64,000 nucleotides of DNA from Flavobacterium araucananum (GCF_002222055.1 NZ_MUGS01000037.1:38657-102656), one strand, 5' to 3'; numbered from the stretch's first letter, positions 20,410 to 33,500 are shown. Numbers and translations: made by a program. Notes: a model not told the origin generated them from the letters alone.

Positions 20410-23400
20410 TTACATTAATTCATTAATTTTCTCTAACGCATCCTCTTCGCTCAGCTTTCCTGAGAAGATTCCATTAAGAATGTTTTCTACTTCAATTTCC
20501 GATGAGTGAACAACAGTTTTTCCTAACCAAAACCGCTTTCTATCAAATTTTGTAAGATCTAAACTTTGACGGCTTGGTTTATAAGAAGAATCCATTTCTT
20601 CCAGAATAACATGGCAGTTAGTTCCACTAAACCCAAAAGATGAAATTGCAGCTCTCCTTGGATGATTTTTTTCCTTCCAAGGCTGTAGCTCCCGAGAAAG
20701 TTCAAAAGGGTTTTTTCCAAAACCAAATCTGGGGTGTGGTAGATCACAATTTAGCGTTGGCACGATTATTTTATGATGTAGAGACAAGAGCACTTTTATA
20801 ACTCCCGAAACCCCGGCGGCAGTCAGTAAATGCCCCATATTAGATTTCACAGAACCAACTTTACAAAATCCTTTTTCATCAGTATGTTCACCATATACAT
20901 TTGCTGCAGCTTTAATTTCAATAGGATCACCTAACAATGTACCAGTCCCATGCGCTTCCAAATATCCAATTGTAGATGGGATAATTTTCGCGTCCTTAAT
21001 TGCTTCCCGAATTACATCTTCCTGAGCTTTCATATTCGGAGCAGTTATTCCCATAGTCTTCCCATCATTATTAACGGCACTTCCTTTAATAACTCCAAAA
21101 ATTTGGTCACCATCATTTATGGCTTCTTTTAATCGTTTAATCATTACTAATCCGGCACCTTCTCCTAATACAATTCCATCAGCAGATTTATCAAAAACCT
21201 TACATTTTCCATCCTTGGCCAGTACCTTACTATTACTAAATGAAATCATAAGATGTTTGTCTATGGGTAAAAAAACACCACCAGCAATAGCCATTTTACA
21301 TTCATTTTCTTTTAAGCTTTTACATGCTTGGTGAAGAGCAACTAAAGAAGAAGAACAAGCAGTATCGATAGTAAGCGCGGGCCCTTTTAAATTATAATAG
21401 CTTGATAATCTTGCAGAAATCATACTAGGGATTTTATTAATAACCAACTTCTTCGATTGCTCGGGAGTTAAAAAGGCTTCAGCATTTTCGTAGTAGTTAT
21501 TGGCTCCTCCTCCAATAAATACACCCACATTTTGATTATTTAATTCATCCATATTGAAACCACCATGATCAAACAAGTGTTGGGTCAATTCCATCAAAAT
21601 TCTTTGTTGTGGATCCATCACTAGAGCATCATCCTCAGATATATTAAAGAAACCATTATCAAAAAGGTCTACTCCTTCGATCATTCCTGCCCATTTCGAA
21701 TAGGATTTCCCATGCGTTTGTACCTTGGGATCGAAAAATTCGTCAATATCCATTCTATCATCACCGATCTTATCGACAAGACTGTCTCCTTTGCAGAGGT
21801 TCTCCCAATACTTCTCAATATTTGGTGACTTTGGAAACCTGCTAGCCATTGCCACAACTGCATATTCATCATCTTCACTTTCCTTATCTCCGGAATTTAA
21901 AGCATCATCTTCTATAACTGAAATTTTTTCCTTCCTCTCTTTTTGATTTTCATTTTCAGAGGTAAAACATATTTCTCTATAATTCTCTAATAAATAATCT
22001 GCGAACAAATTAATTGTTGGGTTTTCCAATAAGGCTCCAGGTTCAATTGTGAACCCTAGTTCAAGCTCCATTTCATCCAAAATTTGGGTCATTAAAATGG
22101 AATCTAATCCATACTCTTCTAATATTGTATCGTAATCAATATCATCAAGTTCAACTTTTAGTGCTGCCGCTAATATAGAATTCAGCCTTATTTTTAAATC
22201 TTTTAGTAATCTTTTATTACTATCAGGTTCAACAACACTTGCATGTTTATACAATTCATTATCAAATTGTTTTTCTAGATTGAAAGACTGGAATCTTGAA
22301 ATTACATTTTCTAAGTAAATTAATTTATCACCTTTAAAAACAATTGTATGCGGAATATTCATTTTTAAAGCGTCAAGAAATACACCTATCCCTTCCGACG
22401 TTTCCAGAGGTTTCATCCCAATTATCCTTTCCAGACGGTCCGACTGCTGTGAGGATATTCGCATACCTCCTTCCTTCCAGTAAGGCCAGTTTATCGATAT
22501 CGTCGTCCCATTTCTTTTTCCCTCCGATTGAGCTATATTTCGAGATAATGCAAAGTTGTCCATAAAACAATTTGCTACTGCATAATCTGCTTGCCCTATA
22601 TTTCCAAAAACTCCTGAAACAGAAGAACATAAAACTAACCAATCAATATTTAGATGTTTCGTTAACTGATCTAAATTTAACAATCCTTGTACTTTAGGTT
22701 CAAAAACTTTGGACATATCCTCAGGTTCTTTTTTTGTCAACATGGAATCCTTAACAAGTCCTGCACTGTGAATTATTCCGTTTATTTTTTGATATCGTTT
22801 TTCTACTTCATTTATAACTTCTTTTAGATCTTGAGTCCGCGATATATCACATGAATAATAAGTAGCTTCCCCTCCTAAACTTTCAATTAATTCTAGAAAA
22901 ACGTTTATTTCACTAGTTATCAACTTTCGCCCAACAAGAATCAACTTTGCCTGATATTTTTCAGCAAGAAACAGCGCAATTAATTTTCCTATTCCTCCAG
23001 TTCCGCCAGTAATTAGGTAAATGCCCTTTTCAACAATCCTTTCACTAGTTTTTGACGAAAAATTATCTTCAACTATACGAGGTGCAAAACTGACTCCACT
23101 CTTTATTTTAATATATTTAGCTTCTGACTTTATTACATTTTCTGCCTGTCTTATTGAAATTCCGTCACTTCTAAGATTATCGATCCATAATCCTCTGAAA
23201 AATATCCCTGGCAACTCTATTTCAAAACTTCTAAACATTCCCATCATGGCTTCCTGCATTGGTTCAGCATAATTTGAAGAAGTACTCCCTACCCATAACA
23301 GATTTTTACATGTCTTTACTCTATTTCTGTTAATAGCCTGACACAAACGAAGACCAAAAGTACTATTCCACACTAATTCTTCAATACTACACTGATCGAT

Positions 23401-26400
23401 AGCTTGCTCTGCAGTTGACGAATCATCATCAACCTTTGATATACTTATTATTCCATTAATCTCTATCCCTAATAAAACCAACTGTTTAAATAAACGATCA
23501 AAGTCAGCTGGTTCATGAAAATTTAAGCCAAATTCTCTGCTTGATTTTTCTTCATAATTGTCTTGATGCTTGACAATTATTTGTTGTTCTAGAGGCAGAG
23601 TATCACTATTTACAACTTTTGTATTTTCTATGGAAGGAACAAATATTACCAAATTACCGCTTACTGAGTTCTCCGTTAATTTATACTTCTCCCAATTTTG
23701 ATTAAAATAAACAACATCATTATGTTCTGAAATAATCTTATTTTGTTTATCTGTTAGATTTTTCTTATCTATAATTAAACATTCATATCCAACAATATGA
23801 AGTACGATTTCATTATGAATATTGAATATTGAAATATCATAAAATTGCTTTTTGTTTAATTCAGCCTTTTTTTGGACTACTATGGTATTCTCTTCAGTTG
23901 GATCATTAAAAAGTTCAACCGAATCAAATCCGACCGGAACCCCGCCTGAGTTCTGAAGAAAATCAACCCCTAAAGTAGTTTGTAACGCAACGTCTAAAAG
24001 TTGTGGTATAAAGGGATTAGTTCGATTTTCTTTTATTAATTCAAGTGGGATTCGAACTCTTCCTCTAGCTTCTAATTTCGTTCCAGACAATTGCTCTATC
24101 AATTGAAAAGAGGAACCATACTGCATTCCATTATCGAAGAAACTCTGATAAACTTCTTTTGAATTAAGGCTTAAATCAAAAGAAACTTCATTTTTACTAA
24201 TTTGAGTTTTCGTTACATTTGATTTTAATAATTTCCCTTTGCAATACACTATTTTTTCATCTAGGGAATCTGAAATACTAAAACTGACAATCCCATCCAA
24301 TTCTTTTATAAATACTCGTAAACAGAATGGACTACCAACCAAAGTAAGGGATCGTACAAGCTTAACATTTTTAACCATTGGAAAAACCTCTATTCCTAAA
24401 GCCTGTTTACCTGCCTGAATTGCCATAGCAATATATCCAGCACCCGGAAAAACAGAATTACCCTGAAATTTGTGATGCCCTATTACGTTTTCCTTTCCAG
24501 AAAAGTTAAATTCAAATACTACATTTTCTACTGTAGAGACATTTTTACATGCAAATGGGTTACTAGCATTCTCAGATTGCTTAAATGATTGCTCTGCAAC
24601 ATTAATCCAATAGGGTTTGCGATCAAATGGATATGGTGGTAGTGAAACTGTTAATCCATTAGTACACTCTTTTTCACTCCAGTCAACATGCTGACCATTC
24701 ACCCAAGATCTCGCAAGTGTTTTTATTTCATTTCCAATGTCTTCATTGGAAGTTGAAAGCGATTCACCCGTAAAGATATTAGCTGAAATTTGTCCATTCA
24801 AAAATACTTCGGAAGCACTTATTAATTCCGTTAAATTTGAACAAACAATAGCCAATCGACAATTCATTGCTTTTCTCCCTTGTTGTAAAGTATAAATTAC
24901 ATCGTTGAAAATGATAGTATTTTTTTCAAGACGAATATGACTAATTATCGTGTCAAGGTATTTTTCCAGAGTACGATAATTCTTTGCGCTAAGCACAAAT
25001 ATCTCTTCTTTTGTTTGTTTTTGCAGGAAAGGTTTTTTTTCAGGTGCCTGTTCTAAAATAACATGAACATTCGTTCCCCCTGCGCCAAACGAACTTACTC
25101 CAGCGATACGCGAAAGTTCTCCTTTTGGATTAAGAGAGGGTTGCCAATTTTGTAGTTTGGTAGCAATCTCGATATCATTATTACCAAAATCGATCTGCTT
25201 ATTAAGTTGATCAGCATGAATTGAGGGCGCTATTTTTCCGTGTTTGAATTGTTGAAGTACCTTGGCTACCCCTGCAATACCAGAGGCACTTTCTAAATGT
25301 CCAATATTAGATTTTACTGACCCTACCAAAAGTGGATTAGCTCGATCTTTGAAAACCTTTAACAGTGCATTTATTTCTATTGGATCTCCAAGAGATGTTC
25401 CTGTACCATGAGCCTCAATATAACTAATTTGTTCTGGTAAAACATTTGCTTTGGCAAGACTTTCACGAATTACAGCTTCTTGAGCATTGGGATTTGGAAC
25501 CGAGTAACCAGCGCTTTTTCCACCATGATTTACGGCACTACCTTTAATTACTCCATAAATATGATCACCGTGCTTTATCGCATCTGTTAAAGATTTAATC
25601 AGTATACATCCAACTCCCTCTCCAGGTACATATCCATCTGCATGTTCTGAAAAACTGTAATTTTTATCCCCTGGTGATATCATACCAAACTGGCTGAGAA
25701 AAACATATTTTGATGGATGAGTTGCCAGATTAACACCACCTGCCAAAGCCCATTTACAGCTACCGCTTTTAATTTCCTCGCATGCCCTATGAATAGCCAG
25801 TAAAGAAGAGGAACATGCAGAATCAACCACATAGCTTGGGCCTTTGAAATCGAAAAAATGAGATACTCTATTGGCAATTGAGAAGGTGAAAGGTGAAGAT
25901 ATTTCATAATTTTTACCAACACTCTGCTCTAAAGCATTCCAGCCATATGTATTCCACATTACACCAACAAAAACTCCAATTTTATTTTCATGTTCATTCA
26001 TTAATGACTTATACTTGCTTCCAGTATAACCAGCATCATCCATCGTAGCATAAGCCATTTCTAAAAAACAACGTTCCTGAGGATCAATTCTCTCGGCTTC
26101 CCTTCCAGACAATTTGAAAAACAAAGGATCAAATAAGTCTATATCTTTAACAAATCCTCCTGATTGGCTATTGGTCTTATAAATATTTTTTCGTTGGTTA
26201 GAATAGAATTCCGTATGATCCCAACGATTCAGAGGAATAGACTCAATGCAGTTTTTTCCTTTTTCGAGGTTTTCCCAGAATTGATTCATATTTTCTGATT
26301 GAGGAAAACGACCTTGCAACCCCACTATTGCAAAATTATCGCTATCGGAATCCGTCACTAACGTTTGATTATTCTTAGTAAACTCAATATTCTTTTCTAC

Positions 26401-27576
26401 ATCTATAGGCTTAGGCGCTTTTATAATTGGTAATTCAATATCAAGAATATATTGCTCCTTATAATTATCATAAAGATAATCTACCAGTTCACCTATTGTT
26501 GGGTACTCAAACAAAAGTGTAGGATAAATTTTTGTTTGAACCTTACTTTCCAATGCCTCTCCTATAGACATTAAAGCGTTTGAATCAAGACCGAGGTCAT
26601 AAAACCCAACGTCTGACTTCAAATTATCAATAGGGATTTTATATGAAACATGAAGTAATTTAATGAAATCTCTTTTTATTAAATCTAGAGTAATATGACC
26701 ATTCTCTATATTTTGAGGAATAATATTAATTTCTTGTTTTTTTCCATTAAAATCTATCTGATTCCTGATAATTTTTCCTTTCAGATTTTTGATCGTTGCT
26801 ATACTGACTCCGAATTCATCGTATATTTCGATGCTATTGGTCACAATATCTTTTACTTTAATAATTTCCTCATCAAGCCTCTTAGCTACAACAAAAATTT
26901 TACGTGGTAAAGGAATTCCCATGGTAAATTCCTCAATAACAATTGGTAAAAGTGGTTTTGATAATTTAGAAACATCAAAGGTAACCAATCCAACGAGTGT
27001 TGCAGCATCCATTAAGCACGGATTTGCAACATATCTGTTGTTTGCCCCATGTAATTCAGATACTGTCAACTCTGCAAAAACTTTATCCTTTGTTTTATGA
27101 AGGAATCCTTGGGCACGCATATAATTACCATGCTGAATTTTAAATTTTTCAGCTATTGAATAAATTTCAGTTAATGGTATAGATCCAATTTTATTTAATT
27201 GTAACTCTTCAAGATCAAGATCAGGTAATGGTTCAAATGATCTAGCTATAATTTCTGCTTCAAAATGCTTTATTGAGTTGTCTTCATCATTAGCAATACA
27301 ACTTTCGATTGTAACAGACATGCCATTTTCGCTTCTGTTCAATTTCATTGTTAATACGCGGTCGAAATCATTAATTAACCTCAAAGGCTGCTTAAAGGTA
27401 ATATGTCGTATTCTAAAATTAGATACTTCATATTTAGCGTTTTCTAATACACGATATATAAAGTCAAGATAAACAACACCTGGAAGGATAGAAATACTGT
27501 CTACTTTATGATCCCTTAAAATAGGGTTATTCTTGTCAATTCTGATCTGAAAGTTTTTATTTACTAATTGCTCCAT
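20410..27576 (-). CDS. Trans-AT PKS: DH-ACP-KS-DH-KR-ACP-KS
   Basis: This 2388-residue subunit starts directly with a DH fold (10-275): H23 and the motif proline are kept (SILPG), the motif Gly is Ser, and D190 is present but Leu194 replaces Gln/His. Then come ACP (S332), KS1 (414-840; C588 in DSACSSS, H723, H760), DH (H1035, G1039, P1044, D1195, Q1199, a complete active site), KR (1290-1760; TGGTGGIG at 1523, Tyr1665), ACP (S1826), KS2 (1904-2330; C2074, H2209, H2249) and a C-terminal helical hairpin (2355-2388). Unlike its neighbours it has no N-terminal docking hairpin before the DH. It begins 4 bp after the previous stop and ends 7 bp before the next start. The DH-KR-ACP module should yield a double bond. 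The N-terminal DH-ACP completes the module opened by the preceding protein's last KS. Confidence 0.92.
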   Translation of the reverse strand: MEQLVNKNFQIRIDKNNPILRDHKVDSISILPGVVYLDFIYRVLENAKYEVSNFRIRHITFKQPLRLINDFDRVLTMKLNRSENGMSVTIESCIANDEDNSIKHFEAEIIARSFEPLPDLDLEELQLNKIGSIPLTEIYSIAEKFKIQHGNYMRAQGFLHKTKDKVFAELTVSELHGANNRYVANPCLMDAATLVGLVTFDVSKLSKPLLPIVIEEFTMGIPLPRKIFVVAKRLDEEIIKVKDIVTNSIEIYDEFGVSIATIKNLKGKIIRNQIDFNGKKQEINIIPQNIENGHITLDLIKRDFIKLLHVSYKIPIDNLKSDVGFYDLGLDSNALMSIGEALESKVQTKIYPTLLFEYPTIGELVDYLYDNYKEQYILDIELPIIKAPKPIDVEKNIEFTKNNQTLVTDSDSDNFAIVGLQGRFPQSENMNQFWENLEKGKNCIESIPLNRWDHTEFYSNQRKNIYKTNSQSGGFVKDIDLFDPLFFKLSGREAERIDPQERCFLEMAYATMDDAGYTGSKYKSLMNEHENKIGVFVGVMWNTYGWNALEQSVGKNYEISSPFTFSIANRVSHFFDFKGPSYVVDSACSSSLLAIHRACEEIKSGSCKWALAGGVNLATHPSKYVFLSQFGMISPGDKNYSFSEHADGYVPGEGVGCILIKSLTDAIKHGDHIYGVIKGSAVNHGGKSAGYSVPNPNAQEAVIRESLAKANVLPEQISYIEAHGTGTSLGDPIEINALLKVFKDRANPLLVGSVKSNIGHLESASGIAGVAKVLQQFKHGKIAPSIHADQLNKQIDFGNNDIEIATKLQNWQPSLNPKGELSRIAGVSSFGAGGTNVHVILEQAPEKKPFLQKQTKEEIFVLSAKNYRTLEKYLDTIISHIRLEKNTIIFNDVIYTLQQGRKAMNCRLAIVCSNLTELISASEVFLNGQISANIFTGESLSTSNEDIGNEIKTLARSWVNGQHVDWSEKECTNGLTVSLPPYPFDRKPYWINVAEQSFKQSENASNPFACKNVSTVENVVFEFNFSGKENVIGHHKFQGNSVFPGAGYIAMAIQAGKQALGIEVFPMVKNVKLVRSLTLVGSPFCLRVFIKELDGIVSFSISDSLDEKIVYCKGKLLKSNVTKTQISKNEVSFDLSLNSKEVYQSFFDNGMQYGSSFQLIEQLSGTKLEARGRVRIPLELIKENRTNPFIPQLLDVALQTTLGVDFLQNSGGVPVGFDSVELFNDPTEENTIVVQKKAELNKKQFYDISIFNIHNEIVLHIVGYECLIIDKKNLTDKQNKIISEHNDVVYFNQNWEKYKLTENSVSGNLVIFVPSIENTKVVNSDTLPLEQQIIVKHQDNYEEKSSREFGLNFHEPADFDRLFKQLVLLGIEINGIISISKVDDDSSTAEQAIDQCSIEELVWNSTFGLRLCQAINRNRVKTCKNLLWVGSTSSNYAEPMQEAMMGMFRSFEIELPGIFFRGLWIDNLRSDGISIRQAENVIKSEAKYIKIKSGVSFAPRIVEDNFSSKTSERIVEKGIYLITGGTGGIGKLIALFLAEKYQAKLILVGRKLITSEINVFLELIESLGGEATYYSCDISRTQDLKEVINEVEKRYQKINGIIHSAGLVKDSMLTKKEPEDMSKVFEPKVQGLLNLDQLTKHLNIDWLVLCSSVSGVFGNIGQADYAVANCFMDNFALSRNIAQSEGKRNGTTISINWPYWKEGGMRISSQQSDRLERIIGMKPLETSEGIGVFLDALKMNIPHTIVFKGDKLIYLENVISRFQSFNLEKQFDNELYKHASVVEPDSNKRLLKDLKIRLNSILAAALKVELDDIDYDTILEEYGLDSILMTQILDEMELELGFTIEPGALLENPTINLFADYLLENYREICFTSENENQKERKEKISVIEDDALNSGDKESEDDEYAVVAMASRFPKSPNIEKYWENLCKGDSLVDKIGDDRMDIDEFFDPKVQTHGKSYSKWAGMIEGVDLFDNGFFNISEDDALVMDPQQRILMELTQHLFDHGGFNMDELNNQNVGVFIGGGANNYYENAEAFLTPEQSKKLVINKIPSMISARLSSYYNLKGPALTIDTACSSSLVALHQACKSLKENECKMAIAGGVFLPIDKHLMISFSNSKVLAKDGKCKVFDKSADGIVLGEGAGLVMIKRLKEAINDGDQIFGVIKGSAVNNDGKTMGITAPNMKAQEDVIREAIKDAKIIPSTIGYLEAHGTGTLLGDPIEIKAAANVYGEHTDEKGFCKVGSVKSNMGHLLTAAGVSGVIKVLLSLHHKIIVPTLNCDLPHPRFGFGKNPFELSRELQPWKEKNHPRRAAISSFGFSGTNCHVILEEMDSSYKPSRQSLDLTKFDRKRFWLGKTVVHSSEIEVENILNGIFSGKLSEEDALEKINELM

Positions 27577-27580
27577 AATT

Positions 27581-30500
27581 CTATTTCAAATCGTTAATTA
27601 ATTCTTTTATACTAAAAAAACTTTCCATATTAATTTCTTCAACTTCAGGTTCAGTAATAATGTTTGCAGGTTCAATCTCTTCTATGACAGAATATTTATC
27701 AATAAAATCATACCAAAGCCTTTTTTTATCCCATTTTGGTGGAGATAAAGATGTTCTAACCTTATTATAATTTAAATGATCTTTATCTCTAAATTCTGAA
27801 ATAATTACATGAGCGTTGGTCCCTCCAAAGCCAAATGAACTTATACCAGCCCTTTGCACTGGTGTATCATTTGAATTCCATGACTGAACTTTTTGCTGAA
27901 TATAGAAGGGAGAATTTTCAAAATCGAATCTAGGATTAGGAAATTCTGCATTGAGTGTAGGCACCCATTTCTGATTCTTAAGACATAAAGACATTTTTAT
28001 AAAACTTGCAATTCCAGCTCCACATAACAAATGCCCAATATTAGTTTTTACTGTACTCACTCCGCAAAATTGTCGTTTTTCTGTTTCAAAAGCATATGTT
28101 AAAGATTTTAATTCTATTGGATCTCCTATACTTGTACCAGTGCCATGCGCTTCTATATGATTTATATCAATCCCCTTCAGGTTATTCTTGGCCATTGCCG
28201 TTTTAATGACATCTGTTTGGGCTACGTGATTTGGTGTTGTTATTCCCATCGTCTTACCATCATTATTGGTGGCAGTACCATCGATTACCGCATAAATGTT
28301 ATCACCATCTTTAATTGCATCAGACATTTTTTTAAGAATTACACAACCAGCTCCTTCTCCTGGAACAAATCCGTTTGCCCGTTTATCAAAAGCATATGAT
28401 TTATCAGATTTAGATATGACATTCGCCTTGCTTAAAAGCAGGTATGGAGTTTCATCAAGTAATAAATCTACTCCACCAGCAATTGCCCAATCACATTCAC
28501 CTGTGGAAATACTCTGTACTGCAAGATGTAAACTAACTAGTGAAGATGAACAAGCAGTATCTACTACCAAAGCTGGTCCTTTTAAATTAAAAAAATGTGC
28601 TACATGCGCAGCTATCATATTCTGTCCCAACCCAATAATCGTATTGGGAGATATCTTGTCAGGTTTGTAACTTGATTTTCTTGCTCCTATAAATACTCCA
28701 ATATTGCGTTTACTTATTTCGTCTGCTGTATACCCACTATCACTTAAAGCTTCTGTACATTGTTCTAATATTAAACGGGCCGCTGGATCTACTTCTCTGG
28801 CTAATTCCTCAGACATATTAAAATAATGATTATCGAAATATTCGACGCCATTGATAAAGCCCCCCCAGCAACTATCACTTTTATCAGATTGACTAACTTC
28901 AGAATACCACTTTTCTTTTTCCCATCGTTCCGGCAAAACTTCAGAAATTAAACTTTCATTATTAATTAAACTTTCCCAAAATTCCTGCTGATTGTTAGCT
29001 GAAGCAAATTTACATGACAGACCAACGACAGCTATTTTATTATCCTCAGAATTTAAATTTTCCTCGTTTAAAAAATCTTTCTTCATTTTCGGTTTAGAAG
29101 AGATAAATACTCGATAATCAAAATATCCTTCCATATCCATCACTTCTGGATATAATTTTGAGAATTCCATTCCTGCTTTCTGAATAAATATTTTCCAATT
29201 TTCTATATTAATCAATGGAGAGTGCTCTATTCTTTTTTGATTATCTTCAAATTTCCACCAGCCCTCCAGCAAACCAAACGTATAGGTTGACAAGCTGCTA
29301 TACTTTACTAATTCCAAAACATACAATCGCCCTCCTGGCATTAATAATTCATTTACATTTCCAAGCGTATTGGTTATGCTAGTAGTAGCATGTAAAACAT
29401 TTGACGCAATTACAATATCAAACATTTCGTAGTCCAATCCTTGTTTTAATCCTGAACTTTCAACATCAAATATTTTATAAATGACATTCGGAAATTCTTT
29501 TTGAAGTTTTCTCTCAGCATTCTTAAGAAATGATAATGAAACATCTGTAAAATAATATTCAATAGTTTTATCAACTGATTTTAATTGTTCCAATACAGGA
29601 TAACTTGTACTACCTGTACCTGCTCCAATTTCCAAAATTCTAATTGCATCGTCTCCCTTTTTTTGTTGAATGTATCCGCTTATTGAGTTACCAATTTGAC
29701 GATTCAATTCTTTAAGTTGCGGATCCTCTGAATATACTTTCTGCAATTCCAATAGGTCACCACTCTGAAACACGACAGCAACTGGGTCTATTTCTCCTTT
29801 CAAAATCTTAGGATAAGCCGAAATACAGCGGGTGACAAAATTAATATGGGGTTCCATTAAGACACTAGCCCTTTTTAACTTAAGTTTTGTTCTTTCCAGA
29901 TAGTTATCTGTCGAAATTTCTGATTTAAAAAATGTAATAATGTTCTCATCCATTTTTATTACGTCTTTCTTTTCGAGAATATCTAAAAAAGCATCAAATA
30001 ATGGATTAAAAACTGACTTGATTCCTAATCTTGATTGGAAATCATTCTTACTCATTGATCCACTTTCTCCAAATCTATTGTCCAGTTGATAAAATGCCTT
30101 TTTTAACAATTCAAAGGCATATGATTCAATGGCTTCTCCAAAATCTTTAATATCCATTGATGTAATTTCGGATTCACTTATTAAAAGTTCTACATCATTT
30201 ATATTGTTTGATTCTGAATCTGTTATACTTTTTGTTTTATGCAAAAACTCTGCTGACAAATAGCCAATAAGCTGACTTAGTGTATCATTATCGAGCAAAA
30301 TGGATGGATCGATTGGATGTTTTACCAGCGCTTCTATTTTAGACACCATTTCCGCTAATAAAATAGAGTCAACTCCATAATCGGCAAAATTTCTATCGAA
30401 ATCTATTTGCTCATCATCTAGATTTAAAGTGTCTTTTAGAATTTTCGTTACTGCATCTTCGAACTTCCTTTTCTGACTAATTTCATCCTTCCAATAATTA

Positions 30501-33500
30501 TCTTCAATAACTTTTGAGGAAATTGTCATCTTGCAGTTATCGATAATTGAAGATGATAAAGTCAGAGAACTTTCGAGCTCAAAATTATCATAACTGTATT
30601 CAATCAAAGATTTGATAATAACTTCTCTGCTAATTAAATCAATTCCTAATTCCTCCAGAGGCACACTAATATCAATATCGCTTTCCTGAACTTCTAGTAT
30701 CTCAGCCACAATAGAAACAAGATATTTCATTTTAATCTTGTCATAAATCCTTTCATCTTTTGAAACTGACTGTGAATTAACCAATTCTGTTTCAATTTTT
30801 GAAAATGGCTGTACCGTGAGCCATTTATCTGCCGGTATCAATATGTTTTCCATTTCTGCGGCGAATACAACAGCTTCTGAACTGGACATCGCTTTTTCAA
30901 GTAAATCAAATCCAGTGTCATTGTCAAAAGCCTGAAATCCAAATTTATAGTAGAATTCTCCTTTAATCGCTCCACTTCCTGAGGCTTTCCAAGAAGTCCA
31001 ATTAACTGATGAATAACGTGTACCATTTACGTTTTGCTTTGATTTAACAAAATAATCCATAAATTCATTAGCTCCCGCATATTCTGATGCCCCCACTCCC
31101 AGTACAGGAATAACCGAAGAAGACGAGAACAACACTACGAATTTAGGTTTCAGAGGTGCCAACAAACGGTCGAGGTTAATTAATCCACTTACCTTTGGTT
31201 CAAAAACCTCAATAACTTTACCAATTGTTTTATTTATAAATGCGGGTTCATCATAATTTGCCTTTCCAGCACAGTGCATACATCCACCCAATGTTCCCCA
31301 CCTCAAACTTAACTTATCAAGAACATTTCCAAATCGGTGAGTATCCATTAAGGAACCATTGTAAACTTCAAATTCTACATTTTTACTCTGATAATCCATT
31401 AATAAAGAAATCTTTTTTATAATTTCATCTGGATATTTATCTGGGGAATTCATAATTCGTGACCACTGCTGAACTTCAGGTAAAGCACCTGTTCCTGTCA
31501 GCAGTATTTTTCTCGCTCCTTTTTCTATCAAATATTTAACCAGAGATAACCCTATACCACTAGTTCCTCCCGTTATAATATAGAAATATTCGCTACTAAT
31601 TTCGATTTCATGTCGTTTTGTTTCTGACTTTAAGGGAACTTTTTCAAAACCAGAAATTAATCTAGTTCCATTTCGATAACAGATTTCTGTGTAACCATCA
31701 TTTGAATGAAATTCTGACTTAGCAATATTAATTGCTTCAGTACATGAAGAAGTGGATATATCAATTACTTTTGACTCAATTTTCTTATATTCAGCACCTA
31801 TTGCCTTAACAGTTCCAATCAGCATAGCGCCTCGAACATGAGATAAACTTACTTCACAAATTAACAATTCTCTAGTGAAATAATGGAGTTTCATACCATT
31901 TAATCTATTTTCTTTTACTAGTATCTGGAACAATTGGAATTTACACATTGCCCCATCATAATCACTAACAGTTTCCTCTGCTTCTAGATTAGAAAGATCT
32001 ATAAGATGTTCTGTATTTTGAATTGAATTAACAACATTCTTAAAAAACTGATGGTCAAGATTTTGTATATCTATGACTATTGCTTTACCCACACTTAAGA
32101 TTAAATTTTCAAAACCAAGAATTACGAAGAGAAAATTTTCAAATTGATTTTCAACTAAATCAAACTCATTATTATATTGATTTTCAGTCAATACAACAAG
32201 AGTAGTCCCACTTACATCTCTTTTACTATTGAAATCTAATTCTTTTGTCCACCAATTTTTTCTAAACAAGTGATTCAATTTACTCAACTCTTTTTCTCTT
32301 TTAGATTCATTGGGAGTTTCGATATCTGAAAACCAATATTTCTTAAGTTTAAAAGGATGAACAGGTAAAGATACTCTCTGAGGTGGAATAGAATATAAGC
32401 TTTTCCAATCCACTTTATTCCCTTGAGTCCAATAAGCAACAAGACATTTGAGATCACCTTGTTCAAGTCCTTCCAAATATTGTCTTTTATTAATTGATTG
32501 CTCAGTAATTGAACTTTCCCCTCTCTTCTCTATAAATTCGATAAGTTGAATAATTAAATCATCTCTATTTGAACCAATAAATCCAATTCTTGCAGCAAGA
32601 TTCATTCTTCCCGTTTGAAGTGTATAAGCAATTTGCTCCAATGAAAAGGAATTTCGCTCGACATGGTTCAATAAACTCTGAACTTTTTCGATCAGCTGTT
32701 TTTCATCTTGTGCAGAAATTATCCAAGCAACTGAACCATTTTCTTGATGGTTGGAATCTGAAACATTTTTGTTTTTTTCGATATATTCTTCAATAATTAC
32801 ATGAGCATTACTTCCTCCTGCGCCAAATGAACTTAATCCTGCTGTTAATGGATAATTGTTACCTTTCGAATCCTCATTTCGTAACCACGGCTGTAACTTT
32901 TGATTTAAATAAAACTCTGACTCTTGAAAATTAATTCCCGGATTGATCCTTTCTGCATGAATTGAAGGCACAAGCATCTGATTCTTAATTTGAAGAATAA
33001 CTTTCATTAGGCCTGCCATTCCAGAGGCTGCTTCTAAATGACCTAGATTTGATTTTACTGAACCAATAGCACATTTTTGATTTGGTAAATTATACCCTTC
33101 AAGAGCGCGTCGAAGTCCATTTATTTCAATTGGATCTCCTAGGGATGTACCTGTTCCGTGTGCTTCAATATACCCTAAGGCAGCAGGATCAATTCCAGAT
33201 TTCTCAATAACATTGCGAATAAGGGTGCCTTGTTTTGTGGGATTCGGAACTGTATAACCAGTAGTTTTACCACCGTGATTTATACCACTAGCCCTGATTA
33301 CGCCATAAATACTGTCACCATCGGATTTAGCCTGAGATAATCTTTTTAAAACAACAACACCAACTCCTTCACTCGGAACATATCCTTCACCTCCCTCACC
33401 GAAACTATTACATCTTCCATTTGGTGATAGAAAACCTCGTTCTTTTAATACTATATGATTTATTGGGTGTAACGCCAAATTAACTCCCCCTGCCAAAGCA

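Noticed and set aside
28296..28670. 124-codon plus-strand ORF, and similar ORFs such as 37801-38142 and 8659-8985
   Set aside because: They lie antisense inside conserved PKS domains, with no recognisable product and low-complexity translations; they are shadows of the coding strand.
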